Source: Pseudomonas sp. Au-Pse12
GTDB taxonomy: Bacteria > Pseudomonadota > Gammaproteobacteria > Pseudomonadales > Pseudomonadaceae
Direction: 5' to 3'
DNA: 64,000 nt
Assembly: GCF_021341665.1 (NCBI RefSeq)
Contig: NZ_JAJTTH010000004.1
Coordinates: forward strand, 372,001-436,000
Part shown: in pieces, positions 27,393 to 37,532 of the stretch
How positions within the stretch are numbered: position 1 is the stretch's first letter
Layout: every line of letters starts with the position of its first letter
The notes under the pieces: model-generated
Seen by the model: the letters and a program-made list of their open reading frames with translations, nothing else
Told to the model about the DNA's origin: nothing
Databases searched by the model: none
Made by a program: the position numbers and the translations under genes

Positions 27393-29402
27393 TTAGCGCT
27401 TTAACATCGCGCGTATATCCGCCAAAGCGCTATTGCCGCGAACGGCTTTGACTTCGGTCGGGGTGTCGTCGTTGCCTTCCCAGGCCAGATCGTCCGGGGG
27501 CAGTTCATCAAGGAAACGGCTCGGCGCGCAGTCGATGATTTCACCGTACTGCTTGCGCTTGGCCGCGAAGGTGAAGGCCAGGGTCTGACGTGCGCGGGTA
27601 ATGCCCACGTAGGCCAGGCGCCGTTCTTCCTCGATGGTATCGGCTTCGATACTGGAGCGGTGCGGGAGGATTTCCTCTTCCATGCCCATGATGAACACGT
27701 AGGGAAATTCCAGGCCCTTGGAGGCATGCAAGGTCATCATCTGTACGCCCTCGGCGCCGTCTTCCTCTTCCTGCTGACGTTCCAGCATGTCGCGCAGGAC
27801 CAGCTTGCCGATGGCGTCCTCGACGGTCATTTCGCCGTCTTCGTCTTTTTCCAGGGTGTTCTTCAAGGCCTCGATCAGGAACCAGACGTTGCCCATCCGG
27901 TAGTCCGCGGCCTTGTCGCTGGAGCTGTTGGTGCGCAGCCAGTTCTCGTAGTCGATGTCCATGACCATGCTGCGCAGGGCGGAGATCGGGTCTTCGCCGG
28001 CGCATTGCTCACGGACCCGGTCCATGAAGCGCTTGAAGCGCGCCAGGCGATCAGTGAAGCGGCTGTCCAGGTGTTCGCCCAGGCCGATTTCATCGGTGGC
28101 GGCGTACATCGAGATCTTGCGTTCGGTGGCGTAGTTGCCGAGTTTTTCCAGGGTCGTGGAGCCGATTTCCCGACGCGGCACGTTGATCACCCGCAGGAAG
28201 GCGTTGTCGTCGTCCGGGTTCACGATCAGGCGGAAGTAGGCCATCAGATCCTTTACTTCCTGGCGTCCGAAGAAGCTGTTGCCGCCGGACAGGCGATAGG
28301 GCACCTGGTGATGCTGCAGCTTCAGTTCGATCAGCTTGGCCTGGTAGTTGCCCCGGTAAAGAATGGCGAAGTCGCTGTAGGGCCGGTCGGTGCGCAGGTG
28401 CAGGCTGAGGATCTCCATGGCCACTCGTTCGGCCTCGGCGTCCTCGTTGCGGCAGCGGATCACGCGGATCTCGTCGCCGTGGCCCATCTCGCTCCACAGT
28501 TGCTTTTCGAACTCGTGGGGGTTGTTTGAGATCAGCACGTTGGCGCAGCGCAGGATGCGGCTGGTGGAGCGGTAGTTCTGCTCCAGCATCACCACTTTCA
28601 AGGACGGGTAATCGTCCTTGAGCAGCATCAGGTTTTCCGGGCGCGCGCCGCGCCAGGCGTAGATCGACTGGTCGTCGTCGCCCACCACGGTGAACTGGTT
28701 GCGCTTGCCGATGAGCATTTTCACCAGCAGGTACTGGCTGGCGTTGGTGTCCTGGTATTCGTCCACCAGCAGGTAGCGGACCTTGTTCTGCCATTTCTCG
28801 AGGATGTCGGCGTGCTCTTCGAACAGCTTCACCGGCAGCAGGATCAGGTCGTCGAAGTCCACCGCGTTGAACGCCTTGAGCGTGCGCTGGTAGTGGGTGT
28901 AGACGATGGCGGCGGTCTGTTCCTTGGGATTTCGCGCATTTTCCAGGGCTTCGGCGGGCAGGATCAGGTCGTTCTTCCACGAGCCGATCATGTTCTTGAT
29001 CTCGTCGACGCCGTCGTCCCCGGAATACTCCTTCTGCATGATGTCGGTCATCAGGGCCTTGACGTCGGTTTCGTCGAAGATCGAGAAGCCCGGCTTGTAG
29101 CCCAGCCGCACATGCTCCTTGCGGATGATGTTCAGGCCCAGGTTGTGGAACGTCGACACGGTCAGGCCGCGGCCTTCGCCGGCGCGCAGCAGGGTGCCGA
29201 CCCGCTCCTTCATTTCCCGCGCCGCCTTGTTGGTAAAGGTCATGGCGACGATGTACTGGGCGCGGATGCCGCAATTCTGGATCAGGTGCGCGATCTTGCG
29301 GGTGATCACGCTGGTCTTGCCGGAGCCAGCACCGGCGAGCACCAAAAGAGGGCCGCCGACGTAGTTCACGGCTTCTTGCTGCCGGGGATTGAGTCGGGAC
29401 AT
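27393..29402 (-). CDS. rep: ATP-dependent DNA helicase Rep
   Basis: A 669-residue superfamily 1A 3'-5' helicase that helps replication forks pass bound proteins. Motif I is GAGSGKTSVIT, motif II DEYQDTN, motif III DDDQSIYAWRG, motif IV EQNYRST and motif V TLHASKGLEFPYVF. The opening MSRLNPRQQEAVNYVGGPLL and overall length distinguish Rep from UvrD and PcrA. Confidence 0.96.
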   Translation of the reverse strand: MSRLNPRQQEAVNYVGGPLLVLAGAGSGKTSVITRKIAHLIQNCGIRAQYIVAMTFTNKAAREMKERVGTLLRAGEGRGLTVSTFHNLGLNIIRKEHVRLGYKPGFSIFDETDVKALMTDIMQKEYSGDDGVDEIKNMIGSWKNDLILPAEALENARNPKEQTAAIVYTHYQRTLKAFNAVDFDDLILLPVKLFEEHADILEKWQNKVRYLLVDEYQDTNASQYLLVKMLIGKRNQFTVVGDDDQSIYAWRGARPENLMLLKDDYPSLKVVMLEQNYRSTSRILRCANVLISNNPHEFEKQLWSEMGHGDEIRVIRCRNEDAEAERVAMEILSLHLRTDRPYSDFAILYRGNYQAKLIELKLQHHQVPYRLSGGNSFFGRQEVKDLMAYFRLIVNPDDDNAFLRVINVPRREIGSTTLEKLGNYATERKISMYAATDEIGLGEHLDSRFTDRLARFKRFMDRVREQCAGEDPISALRSMVMDIDYENWLRTNSSSDKAADYRMGNVWFLIEALKNTLEKDEDGEMTVEDAIGKLVLRDMLERQQEEEDGAEGVQMMTLHASKGLEFPYVFIMGMEEEILPHRSSIEADTIEEERRLAYVGITRARQTLAFTFAAKRKQYGEIIDCAPSRFLDELPPDDLAWEGNDDTPTEVKAVRGNSALADIRAMLKR

Positions 29403-29561
29403 GACGGTAAAAAGGGATCGGTTACGAAAAGGGCGGGCATTTTAACAGGCTGGACAGATTCTGCTGCGTCTCTGCGACTTGTGACACACAACGCGATCTA
29501 AATTTGCCGGTTTTGATACTTTCCCTCAGGATGCGCGCTGAATATGCGGCTAATGTTCGAG

Positions 29562-29601
29562 TTAGAGCGGTACAAGAAATTGCGTATGATAATCAATATC
29601 A
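29562..29601 (+). promoter_or_regulatory. Promoter overlapped by a Fur-box-like site
   Basis: TGATAATCAATATCA (29587-29601) matches the 7-1-7 Fur consensus TGATAATNATTATCA at all but one base. It overlaps a -10-like TATGAT (29585-29590), with TTAGAG (29562-29567) 17 bases upstream. The site lies about 70 bases before the GGDEF/EAL gene. Confidence 0.6.
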
Positions 29602-29670
29602 TTTGTTATTGCTTATTTGCGCGCCATAATGCCCGCCGCCAACTTAATTTGCAGAGTCTAGGGAGCTAGC

Positions 29671-31344
29671 TTGTCTAAGCCTGTCGAACCCTTGCGTTTG
29701 CTGCTACTGGCCGAAGAGCCAGTATGGACAGCGTTGTTGCGCGAGTGTGTCGCTCCGTTGGGTGACTCGGTGGTATTGATCAGTGCTCCCAACTGGGAGT
29801 CTGTCAGCCGTTTGTTTGAAGACGACCGCAATGCGGTCCTGTTGACCCTTCCACATTTGCAGCCCGGCCCCGGGCGCTGCAGCTTGCCCACGGTGTTGCT
29901 GCTGGACCAGGAACCGCCCGTAGCCCCGGTGGGTGTCAGCGACTGGCTGGTGAGTTCCTGCCTGAGTACCGATGCCCTGCGCCGCTGCCTGCGCCATGTG
30001 CGCGAGCGCGGCGTGCTGGAAAATACCCTGCAGCGCCTGGCCGAGCAGGACCCTCTGACCGGCATTGCCAACCGTCAGGGCTTCCAGACTTTGCTGGCCG
30101 CGCGCCTGGCGGAGAATGAAGGTCGTGGCCTGGCCTTGGGCCATCTGGATCTGGACAACTTCCGCCACGCCAACGACGCCCTCGGCCACCAGGCCGGCGA
30201 CCGGCTGATCCTGCAGGTGGTCTCGCGGCTGAAAAGCCAGCTTGAGGCGGGCGATCAACTGGCCCGCCTGGGCAGTGATGAGTTTGCCTTGCTGATCGAC
30301 ACCCGGCGCGCCCCACAGCGGGCCGAGTGGATGGCCGAACGCATCACCGAAGCCATGGCCGAGCCCTATTGGGTCGATGGCGAAAGCCTGCTGATCGGCT
30401 GCAGCCTGGGGATTGCCCACGCCCGGGCCAATGCCGGCGCCGACCCGCTGATGTGGCATGCGCACATCGCCATGCAGCAGGCCAAGAGCACCCAGGGCTG
30501 CACCTTTCATATCTTCAACGAGCGGATCAACCGCAACGCCCGCAGCCTCGCCGACCTGGAAAGCGAGCTGCGCCGGGCCTTGCGCCGAGACGAGCTGGAG
30601 CTGCACTACCAGCCGCGGCTGAACCTGCACGACGGCAAGATCGTCGGTCTTGAAGCCCTGGTGCGCTGGCGCCATGGCGAGCGCGGCCTGCTGCCGCCGA
30701 GCGAGTTCGTGCCCCTGGCCGAGCAGAGCGGGCTGATCGTGCCCCTGGGGTACTGGGTGATCTCCCGTGCCCTGCGCGACATGCAGGCCCTGCGCGAACG
30801 TGGGCTGCCGCCGCTGCACATGGCCGTCAACCTGTCGTTCCGTCAGTTCCAGGACAGCCAGCTGCTCTCGACCCTGAGCCGGCTGATTGCCGAGCGCGGA
30901 GTCGAGGCCCAGTGGCTGGAGTTCGAGCTGACGGAAACCGCAGTGATGCGCCGCAGTGACCTGGTGAAACAGACCATGGATGCCCTCGGGCGCCTGGGCG
31001 TGCGGTTTTCCCTGGACGATTTCGGCACCGGCTTCTCGTCCTTCGTGCACCTCAACAGCCTGCCGATCACCTTGCTCAAGGTCGACAAGAGCTTTGTCGG
31101 TGGCATGGAACAGCGTGAAGAGAACCGCAAGCTGGTCCACGCCATGATCAACCTGGCCCACAACCTCAACCTGGATGTGGTGGCCGAAGGCGTGGAGACC
31201 GCGGAGCAACTGGCGTTGCTGCGAGGCTTTGGCTGCGACCAGGTTCAGGGCTACCTGATCAGCAAGCCGCTGCCCCTGGCGGAGCTGATGGACTACCTGA
31301 CGTTCGGCAGCAGCCAGCAAGCGTTGCAGGACGGGATGGTTTAA
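29671..31344 (+). CDS. c-di-GMP phosphodiesterase with degenerate GGDEF, EAL and pseudo-receiver domains
   Basis: A 557-residue protein. Residues 1-115 look like a receiver fold without an evident phospho-acceptor. The GGDEF domain (about 125-285) has GSDEF at 201-205 and EAGD instead of RxxD at 192-195, so cyclase activity and product-inhibition binding are doubtful. The EAL domain (295-545) keeps EALVRW (328), Asn387, ELTET, LDDFGTG (449-450), Lys470 and AEGVET, so phosphodiesterase activity is expected. It resembles P. aeruginosa ProE in layout and in its location beside rep. The TTG start has AGGGAG upstream. A Fur-like site precedes it. Confidence 0.88.
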   Translation: MSKPVEPLRLLLLAEEPVWTALLRECVAPLGDSVVLISAPNWESVSRLFEDDRNAVLLTLPHLQPGPGRCSLPTVLLLDQEPPVAPVGVSDWLVSSCLSTDALRRCLRHVRERGVLENTLQRLAEQDPLTGIANRQGFQTLLAARLAENEGRGLALGHLDLDNFRHANDALGHQAGDRLILQVVSRLKSQLEAGDQLARLGSDEFALLIDTRRAPQRAEWMAERITEAMAEPYWVDGESLLIGCSLGIAHARANAGADPLMWHAHIAMQQAKSTQGCTFHIFNERINRNARSLADLESELRRALRRDELELHYQPRLNLHDGKIVGLEALVRWRHGERGLLPPSEFVPLAEQSGLIVPLGYWVISRALRDMQALRERGLPPLHMAVNLSFRQFQDSQLLSTLSRLIAERGVEAQWLEFELTETAVMRRSDLVKQTMDALGRLGVRFSLDDFGTGFSSFVHLNSLPITLLKVDKSFVGGMEQREENRKLVHAMINLAHNLNLDVVAEGVETAEQLALLRGFGCDQVQGYLISKPLPLAELMDYLTFGSSQQALQDGMV

Positions 31345-31360
31345 GCCGCCGGCTCAGGGC

Positions 31361-32767
31361 TCAATCCGCCTGGCTGGCCTGGAGGTTCATGGCCGGCACG
31401 GGCGGTTCACGCTTGATCATGCGGCGCATCCGCCACTCGAACGCCAGGGTCAGGCTGATGGCCGCGCACGCCAGCCCCAGGGCCAGCCCCCACCAGACAC
31501 CGGTTGGCCCCCAGCCCAGGGTGAAGGCCATCAGCCAGGCCGCCGGTGCACCAATCAACCAGTAGCAGCCCAGGCCGACCAGGAAGGTGGTCTTGGCATC
31601 CTTGAGGCCACGGATTGCGCCCATGGCAATGGTCTGGGTGCCGTCGAACAACTCGAACCACGCGGCCACCGCCAGCAGGCTCACGGCCAGCCGGATCACC
31701 TCGCTGAAGGCCGGGTCGTTGTGGTCGAGGAACAGCCCGATCAACTGGTTCGGCAGCAGCCAGAAGACCATGGCGAATCCGAGCATCGCCACCGCGCCAA
31801 AGGCGATGCCCACGCGCCCGGCCAGCCGTGCGTCGAGCAATTGCCCGGCCCCGTAATGCTGGCCGATGCGCATGGTGATGGCGTAGGAGATGCCCGCGGG
31901 CACCATGAACGCCACCGACACGATCTGCAGGGCGATCTGGTGCGCCGCCAACTGGGTGCTGCCCATGGTGCCCATGCACAGCGCGGCGAAGGCGAACAAG
32001 CCGACTTCCACCGCGTAGGTGCCGCCGATGGGCAGGCCCAGGCGCCACAGCTCACGCAGGTACTGGGTGTTCAACCGGGCCAGGCCCTGGCGCAGCGGGT
32101 AGGCGGCGTAGGCCGGATGCTGCCTGATGTGCCAGGCCAGGGCCACGGCCATGCAGTTGGCGACGATCGCGGTGACCAGGCCAATGCCCACCAGGCCGAG
32201 CTTTGGCAGGCCGAACATGCCGGTGATCAGCGCGTAGTTGAGCAGGAAGTTGGCCACCGTCCCCGCCAGGCTGATGACCATCACCGGCGTGGCCCGGCCG
32301 ATGGCGCTGGTAAAGCCGCGCAGGGCCATGAAGCTCAGGTAGCCGGGCAGGGCGAACGGCAGGATCAGCAGGAACTGGCCGGCAGCGTGGACGTTGCTGG
32401 CGGTCTGGCCGAACAGCAACAGCAATGGCTTGAGGTTCCACAGCAACAGGCCGGCCACCAGGGCCATCAGCCAGGCCAGCCACAGCCCGGCCTGGGTCAG
32501 GCGCGCGGCACCCTCGATGTCGCCGGCGCCTTGGCGGATCGCCACCAGGGTGCCCACCGCGGCAATCACGCCGATGCAGAAGATCGACACGAAGGAATAG
32601 CTGGCGGCACCCAGGCCGCCGCCGGCCAGGGCTTCGGGGCTCAGGCGGGCCATCATCAGGGTGTCGGTGAGGACCATCAGCATATGCGCCAGTTGCGAGG
32701 CGATCAGCGGCCCCGCCAGCCGCAGGATGGCCCAGAGTTCGGTACGTGCTGGATGCTGCATGGTCAT
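31361..32767 (-). CDS. MATE family efflux pump (NorM/PmpM-like)
   Basis: A 468-residue MatE protein with about 12 membrane helices arranged as two homologous halves. The opening LWAILRLAGPLIASQLAHML is the usual first-helix region of NorM-type pumps. These antiport cationic drugs with H+ or Na+. The start may be 32767 (MTM) or 32761 (MQHPAR). It converges with the EAL gene and diverges from a LysR regulator. Confidence 0.9.
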   Translation of the reverse strand: MTMQHPARTELWAILRLAGPLIASQLAHMLMVLTDTLMMARLSPEALAGGGLGAASYSFVSIFCIGVIAAVGTLVAIRQGAGDIEGAARLTQAGLWLAWLMALVAGLLLWNLKPLLLLFGQTASNVHAAGQFLLILPFALPGYLSFMALRGFTSAIGRATPVMVISLAGTVANFLLNYALITGMFGLPKLGLVGIGLVTAIVANCMAVALAWHIRQHPAYAAYPLRQGLARLNTQYLRELWRLGLPIGGTYAVEVGLFAFAALCMGTMGSTQLAAHQIALQIVSVAFMVPAGISYAITMRIGQHYGAGQLLDARLAGRVGIAFGAVAMLGFAMVFWLLPNQLIGLFLDHNDPAFSEVIRLAVSLLAVAAWFELFDGTQTIAMGAIRGLKDAKTTFLVGLGCYWLIGAPAAWLMAFTLGWGPTGVWWGLALGLACAAISLTLAFEWRMRRMIKREPPVPAMNLQASQAD

Positions 32768-32916
32768 CAGGCTCGATCAGGGGAAAGTCCGGGAGAGCGC
32801 TGATTTTCGGCGCTTGCGGGCCATTGCACAAAGGGATAAAAACGATTGCTGGCATGATTAAAACTCATGCAAAGCGCTTTCTGGTAGCTTGGCCTATCTC
32901 GTTCTGGAGTGCCCGC

Positions 32917-33837
32917 ATGTCCCGTCGCCTTCCCCCGCTCTATGCCCTGCGCGCCTTTGAGGCGGCCGCCCGGCACAGCTCGTTCACCCGGGCAGCCGAA
33001 GAGCTGTCGATCACCCAGAGTGCGGTCAGCCGGCATATCCGTACCCTTGAGGATCACTTCGCCTGCCGGCTGTTCCAGCGCAGCGGGCGCAACCTGCAGT
33101 TGACCGAGGCGGCGCGCCTGCTGCTGCCGGGCATCCGCGAGGGCTTCGGTGCCCTGGAGCGGGCCTGCAATACCCTGCGCGCCGAAGATGACATCCTGCG
33201 CATGAAGGCGCCCTCGACCCTGACCATGCGCTGGCTGCTGGCGCGACTCAGCCGCTTCCGCCACTTGCAGCCGGGCAACGAGGTGCAGCTCACCAGCGCC
33301 TGGATGGATGTGGATTCGGTGGACTTCAATCAGGAGCCCTTCGACTGCGCGGTGCTGCTCAGCAATGGCCACTTCCCCCCGGACTGGGAGGCCAGCTACC
33401 TGTTTCCCGAGCTGCTGATTCCGGTGGGCGCGCCGAACCTGCTCGAAGACCCGCCCTGGGATGTGGCGCGGCTGGCGGCCACCGAACTGCTGCACCCGAC
33501 CCCGGACCGCCGCGACTGGCGCAGTTGGCTGGAGCACATGGGCCTGACCGACCAGGTGTCGCTCAAGGGCGGTCAGGTGTTCGACACCCTGGAGCTGGGG
33601 ATGATCGCCGCGGCGCGCGGCTACGGCGTGTCTATGGGCGATTTGCTGATGGTGGCGGAAGACGTGGCCCAAGGCCGCCTGAGCCTGCCTTGGCCGACGG
33701 CTGTGGCCAGTGGCCTGAATTACTACCTGGTGTGGCCCAAGACCCGGCCCGGAGGTGAACGTTTGCGGCGGCTCAGCGATTTTCTTCAGGGGGAGGTCCA
33801 GGCCATGCAACTGCCCGAGGTAGAGCGGCTCGGCTGA
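32917..33837 (+). CDS. LysR family transcriptional regulator
   Basis: A 306-residue LTTR. The N-terminal helix-turn-helix is [20 protein letters not shown] (about residues 21-40), followed by [20 protein letters not shown]. The C-terminal PBP2 domain resembles the GcvA/AmpR-like group ([20 protein letters not shown]). The start at 32917 fits the family; the frame extends upstream into the divergent MATE gene. The divergent MATE pump is a natural candidate target but there is no direct evidence for that. Confidence 0.9.
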   Translation: MSRRLPPLYALRAFEAAARHSSFTRAAEELSITQSAVSRHIRTLEDHFACRLFQRSGRNLQLTEAARLLLPGIREGFGALERACNTLRAEDDILRMKAPSTLTMRWLLARLSRFRHLQPGNEVQLTSAWMDVDSVDFNQEPFDCAVLLSNGHFPPDWEASYLFPELLIPVGAPNLLEDPPWDVARLAATELLHPTPDRRDWRSWLEHMGLTDQVSLKGGQVFDTLELGMIAAARGYGVSMGDLLMVAEDVAQGRLSLPWPTAVASGLNYYLVWPKTRPGGERLRRLSDFLQGEVQAMQLPEVERLG

Positions 33838-34030
33838 AACGATGCAGTGCCCGGCCGGCGGGGGTGCACAGATATCCTTGCAAGGCGCTCAAGTATTCAC
33901 CGGCGCCGCCGAATCCATGGGTTATGGAACCAGCGTTCAGGAAGGTCCTAAATTACTAAAAATCTTAGAATTATTACTGCCGAGCGTGCTGACCGATCAG
34001 GATGATCCGCCTTCTCGGCAAGGAGCCATC

Positions 34031-36007
34031 ATGTCCCAACCCCGTGCCCGGATAGCCTCTCAGCTAGGGCTTGCCCTTGCCTTGATACTCGCCCTGGTGA
34101 TCAGTGGCAGCACCCTGTTTGCCCTGCGATCGCTGGATTCGGCGAACCTCGATACCCGAGAAGAGCACCTGGCCAGTGAAGCGCGTCTGCTGGCCGACCA
34201 GCTCAACACCTTCCATGGCAGCCTGCGCGAGAGCACCCAGCGCCTGAGCGGCCTGTTCGAAAATCGTTTCAGCAGCGGCCTGAGCCTGCATCCCGAGCAA
34301 CCGGTGAGCGTGGCCGGGGTCCAGACCCCGGGCCTGCACCTGGGGGAGGTGGTGCTGAACAACAACTTCGAGGAAGTGGACGAGTTCAAGCAGATGACCG
34401 CCGGGGTGGCGACCCTGTTCGTGCGCAGCGGCGACGATTTCATCCGAGTCAGTACTTCCTTGAGCAAGCAGGACGGTAGCCGGGCCATTGGCACCTTGCT
34501 TGACCACGCTCACCCGGCCTACCAGAAACTCATGGCGGGCCAGGGTTATGTCGGCCGCGCCTTGCTCTTCGAACGCTTCTACATGACCCAGTACACACCG
34601 GTCCTGGATCGCAGTGGCAAGGTCATTGCGGTGCTGTTCGTCGGCTTCGACTACACCGATGCGCAGAATGCCCAGTTCGCCAACCTCAAGCGTTTCCGCA
34701 TCGGCCAGAGCGGCTCCCTGGCCTTGCTCGATGAGCAGCGCAAGTGGCTGGTGCCACCGGCTGGCGTGCAGGCGCTGGAGCCGGCGGCACAGATCATGGC
34801 GGCGGCCGCCAAGGAACCGGGCAAGGGGCGTTTCTGGAGCGACCAGGGCGAGGACTTCTACAGCCTGGCGGTGCCGTTCGAGGGCGGCCCCTGGTCGGTG
34901 GTGGCGAGCATGCCCAAGGCGGAGATTCGTGCGGTGACCTGGAGTGTCGGTATTCGACTGGTGATCGGCAGCCTGCTGGCGATGTTGTTGGCCGTCGGCG
35001 CCACGGTCTGGCTGCTGCGCAGTAAGCTGGCGCCCCTGAGCGATCTGGTGCGCCAGGCCCAGGCTCTGGGTGGCGGCGACCTGAGCGTGCGGCTGAATGT
35101 TTCCAGCCATGATGAAATCGGCCAGCTGGCCCGCAGTTTCAACCAGATGGGCGAAGCCCTGTCGACCATGGTCGAGCACATCCGCCGTTCCGCCGCCGAG
35201 GTCAACGGCCGGGCCCAGGCCTTGTCCGGCCTGTCCAGTGGCGCCTATGAAGGCATGGAGCAGCAGTCCGGCGAAATCACCAGCATGGCCGGGGCGGTGG
35301 AAGAGTTCAGCGCCACTTCGCTGAACATCGCCGACAACATGGGCAGCACCCAGCGTCTGGCCCAGGAAAATGCCCAGCAGACCCATATTGGCCGCGAGTC
35401 CATGGAACAGGCTTCGACTTCCCTGGAGCAGATTGCCGGGGCCCTCAACAGCACGGCCACGGTGATCAATACCCTGGGCCAGCGTTCCCAGGAGATCGGC
35501 GGCATTGTCGGGGTGATCACCGCGATTGCCGATCAGACCAACCTGCTGGCCCTCAACGCCGCCATCGAGGCCGCTCGTGCCGGCGAGCAGGGGCGCGGGT
35601 TTGCCGTGGTCGCCGATGAGGTGCGCAACCTGGCTTCACGGACCCGCGAGGCCACTGATGAAATCTCGCAGATGATCACCAGCATCCAGCAGGAAACCGG
35701 CAACGCCATCGAGACCATGGAGCAGGGCAACCGCCTGATGCAGGAAGGGCTGTCACGCAACGCCGACGTGGCCTCGGCGCTGGCGCTGATTGACGAGCAG
35801 AGCCGCAGCGCCGGCGAGCAGTTCGCCGCCATCACCACCGCGACCCAGGAACAGAGCAGCACCGCCACGGTGCTCAGCAGTAACCTGCAGAGCATCGCCC
35901 AGGCCAACAGCGAGCAGCGCGAGGTGGTGTCCAACCTGGCGCTCACCGCCCGCGAGCTGGAAACCCTGGCCGCCGACTTGCGCCGGGAAGTCGATCGCTT
36001 CCGCTGA
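34031..36007 (+). CDS. Methyl-accepting chemotaxis protein with Cache sensor domain
   Basis: A 658-residue chemoreceptor. TM1 is at about residues 11-31, a periplasmic Cache_3/Cache_2-type sensor spans about 35-300 ([20 protein letters not shown]) and TM2 is near 303-325. HAMP follows, then a signalling domain with the hairpin tip [20 protein letters not shown]. No NWETF-like CheR-docking tail is seen. GGAG precedes ATG at 34031. The 193-base gap upstream is AT-rich and likely holds its promoter. The ligand is not predictable; related Cache receptors sense organic acids or amines. Confidence 0.92.
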   Translation: MSQPRARIASQLGLALALILALVISGSTLFALRSLDSANLDTREEHLASEARLLADQLNTFHGSLRESTQRLSGLFENRFSSGLSLHPEQPVSVAGVQTPGLHLGEVVLNNNFEEVDEFKQMTAGVATLFVRSGDDFIRVSTSLSKQDGSRAIGTLLDHAHPAYQKLMAGQGYVGRALLFERFYMTQYTPVLDRSGKVIAVLFVGFDYTDAQNAQFANLKRFRIGQSGSLALLDEQRKWLVPPAGVQALEPAAQIMAAAAKEPGKGRFWSDQGEDFYSLAVPFEGGPWSVVASMPKAEIRAVTWSVGIRLVIGSLLAMLLAVGATVWLLRSKLAPLSDLVRQAQALGGGDLSVRLNVSSHDEIGQLARSFNQMGEALSTMVEHIRRSAAEVNGRAQALSGLSSGAYEGMEQQSGEITSMAGAVEEFSATSLNIADNMGSTQRLAQENAQQTHIGRESMEQASTSLEQIAGALNSTATVINTLGQRSQEIGGIVGVITAIADQTNLLALNAAIEAARAGEQGRGFAVVADEVRNLASRTREATDEISQMITSIQQETGNAIETMEQGNRLMQEGLSRNADVASALALIDEQSRSAGEQFAAITTATQEQSSTATVLSSNLQSIAQANSEQREVVSNLALTARELETLAADLRREVDRFR

Positions 36008-36052
36008 GCAGGCCAAGCCGGCCGTTCCGAGGCTTGCCGACTCGGCCAGCCC

Positions 36053-36139
36053 CGGACCCACGCGCTGGCCGATATCATCCAGGCTGCCCTGGAATTATTT
36101 CGCAGCAAGGGTTTCGCCGAGATTTCCACCCAGGACCTG
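36053..36139 (+). pseudogene. Remnant of a TetR-family N-terminus
   Basis: In the 306-base gap after the chemoreceptor, one frame encodes ADIIQAALELFRSKGFAEIS followed by TQDL. This matches the first helices of TetR/AcrR regulators (the ILDAALELFAEKGF pattern). There is no start codon, similarity stops after TQDL, and no full-length frame continues. It is probably the debris of a deleted regulator. The rest of the gap (36140-36313) holds only the promoter region of the next gene. Confidence 0.45.
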
Positions 36140-36313
36140 CCCGGGCAGCCTTGCAGAACGTCATGGAGGTGGCTGGCCTGCTGCTCGGGTTCGAGGGTGA
36201 ATGGGGCGCCGCGGGCAGTAAGGGACCGGTACGGTAAATTGGGATTTTGTAGCTTGCTGAAACGATTCTTCAGCGCTATAAAAACCGCACAACTCCAAAA
36301 AAGGCATCCCTTC

Positions 36314-37528
36314 ATGACTCCGCTCAAACTGCTGGTCACCCTCGGCGCGCTGGCCGCGACCTCCCACGCCATGGCCTGGGACTATGTATTGCTCGACACC
36401 GACAAGGCCCCTCAGAACCTGCACCTGACCAGTGAACAGTTGGGGCTGAAGCTCGCACAGCCGTTTTCCGTGACCTTGCGCACGTTGCATGGCGGGCGCC
36501 AGGAAGGCGTGAGCATCATCGACATCGACAATGGCCTGATGAAGCTCTCGGTGGTGCCGACCCGGGGCATGAACGTGTTGCAGGCATCGGTGGGCGATGT
36601 GCGCCTGGGCTGGGACTCGCCGGTCAAGGAGGTGGTCAATCCGGCGTTCATCGAGCTCAACGGCCGTGGCGGCCTGGGCTGGCTGGAGGGCTTCAACGAG
36701 CTGGTGACCCGTTGTGGTTATGAATGGGTCGGGCACCCGGGCATGGACAATGGCGAACTGCTGACCCTGCATGGTCGCGCGGCAAACATCCCCGCCAGCA
36801 GGGTCACCCTGCACATCGATGAACAGCCGCCTTATGCGATTCACCTGCGGGGCGAGCTCAAGGAGCAGGCGTTCAAGAAGGTTGATTTCGGAGTCGCCAC
36901 CGAGCTGGTCACCGAGCCGGGCAGCACCAGCTTCACCCTCAATGATCGCCTGACCAACAACGGCGACTATGCGAAGGAATACCAGGCGCTGTACCACAGC
37001 AATTTCAGCACGCCGTTCCTTGAGCAGGGAGCGAAGTTCGCCGCGCCGGTGAAGCAGGTCTCGCCGTTCAACGACAAGGCCAAGGCGGATCTGGCGGACT
37101 GGCAGACCTATCGCGGCCCGACCCGCGACTATGACGAAACCGTGTACAACGTCGTGCCTTACGCCGATGCCCAGGGCGAGACCCTGGCGGTGCTGCACAA
37201 CAAGGCCGGCAGCCTTGGGGTTTCCCTGGCTTTCAACACCCAGCAGTTGCCGGTGTTTTCCCTGTGGAAAAACACCGACACCCAGGGCCAGGGCTATGTG
37301 ACAGGGCTGGAGCCGGGCACCAGTTTTTCCTACAACCGCCGCTATCAGCGACCGTTGAACCTGGTGCCAACCCTCGGTGCCAAGGAGCAACGGCAATTCG
37401 TCATTCGTTACAGCCTGCTGGCAGACAAAGTGGCTGTGGATAAAGCCCTGGGTCGTGTCAGCCTGATTCAGGACGGGCGTCAGACTGAAGTGCGGGCAAC
37501 GCCGTTGGTGGACCTGTCCCGCGAGTGA
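36314..37528 (+). CDS. Secreted DUF4432 (aldose-epimerase-fold) protein
   Basis: A 404-residue protein with a signal peptide (MTPLKLLVTLGALAATSHAMA) and the DUF4432 galactose-mutarotase-like fold. Typical segments are LKLSVVPTRGMNVLQASVGD, GWLEGFNELVTRCGYEW, and LYHSNFSTPFLEQGAKF with a likely active-site histidine. Cytoplasmic homologues act on sugar or sugar-acid anomers; this one is predicted to be periplasmic. The substrate is unknown. It converges with comM with only four bases between them. Confidence 0.82.
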   Translation: MTPLKLLVTLGALAATSHAMAWDYVLLDTDKAPQNLHLTSEQLGLKLAQPFSVTLRTLHGGRQEGVSIIDIDNGLMKLSVVPTRGMNVLQASVGDVRLGWDSPVKEVVNPAFIELNGRGGLGWLEGFNELVTRCGYEWVGHPGMDNGELLTLHGRAANIPASRVTLHIDEQPPYAIHLRGELKEQAFKKVDFGVATELVTEPGSTSFTLNDRLTNNGDYAKEYQALYHSNFSTPFLEQGAKFAAPVKQVSPFNDKAKADLADWQTYRGPTRDYDETVYNVVPYADAQGETLAVLHNKAGSLGVSLAFNTQQLPVFSLWKNTDTQGQGYVTGLEPGTSFSYNRRYQRPLNLVPTLGAKEQRQFVIRYSLLADKVAVDKALGRVSLIQDGRQTEVRATPLVDLSRE

Positions 37529-37532
37529 GCCC

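Noticed and set aside
29704-31320. A 538-codon frame opposite the GGDEF/EAL gene
   Set aside because: Shadow; glutamine/histidine-rich composition and no motif, while the plus strand encodes complete EAL motifs.
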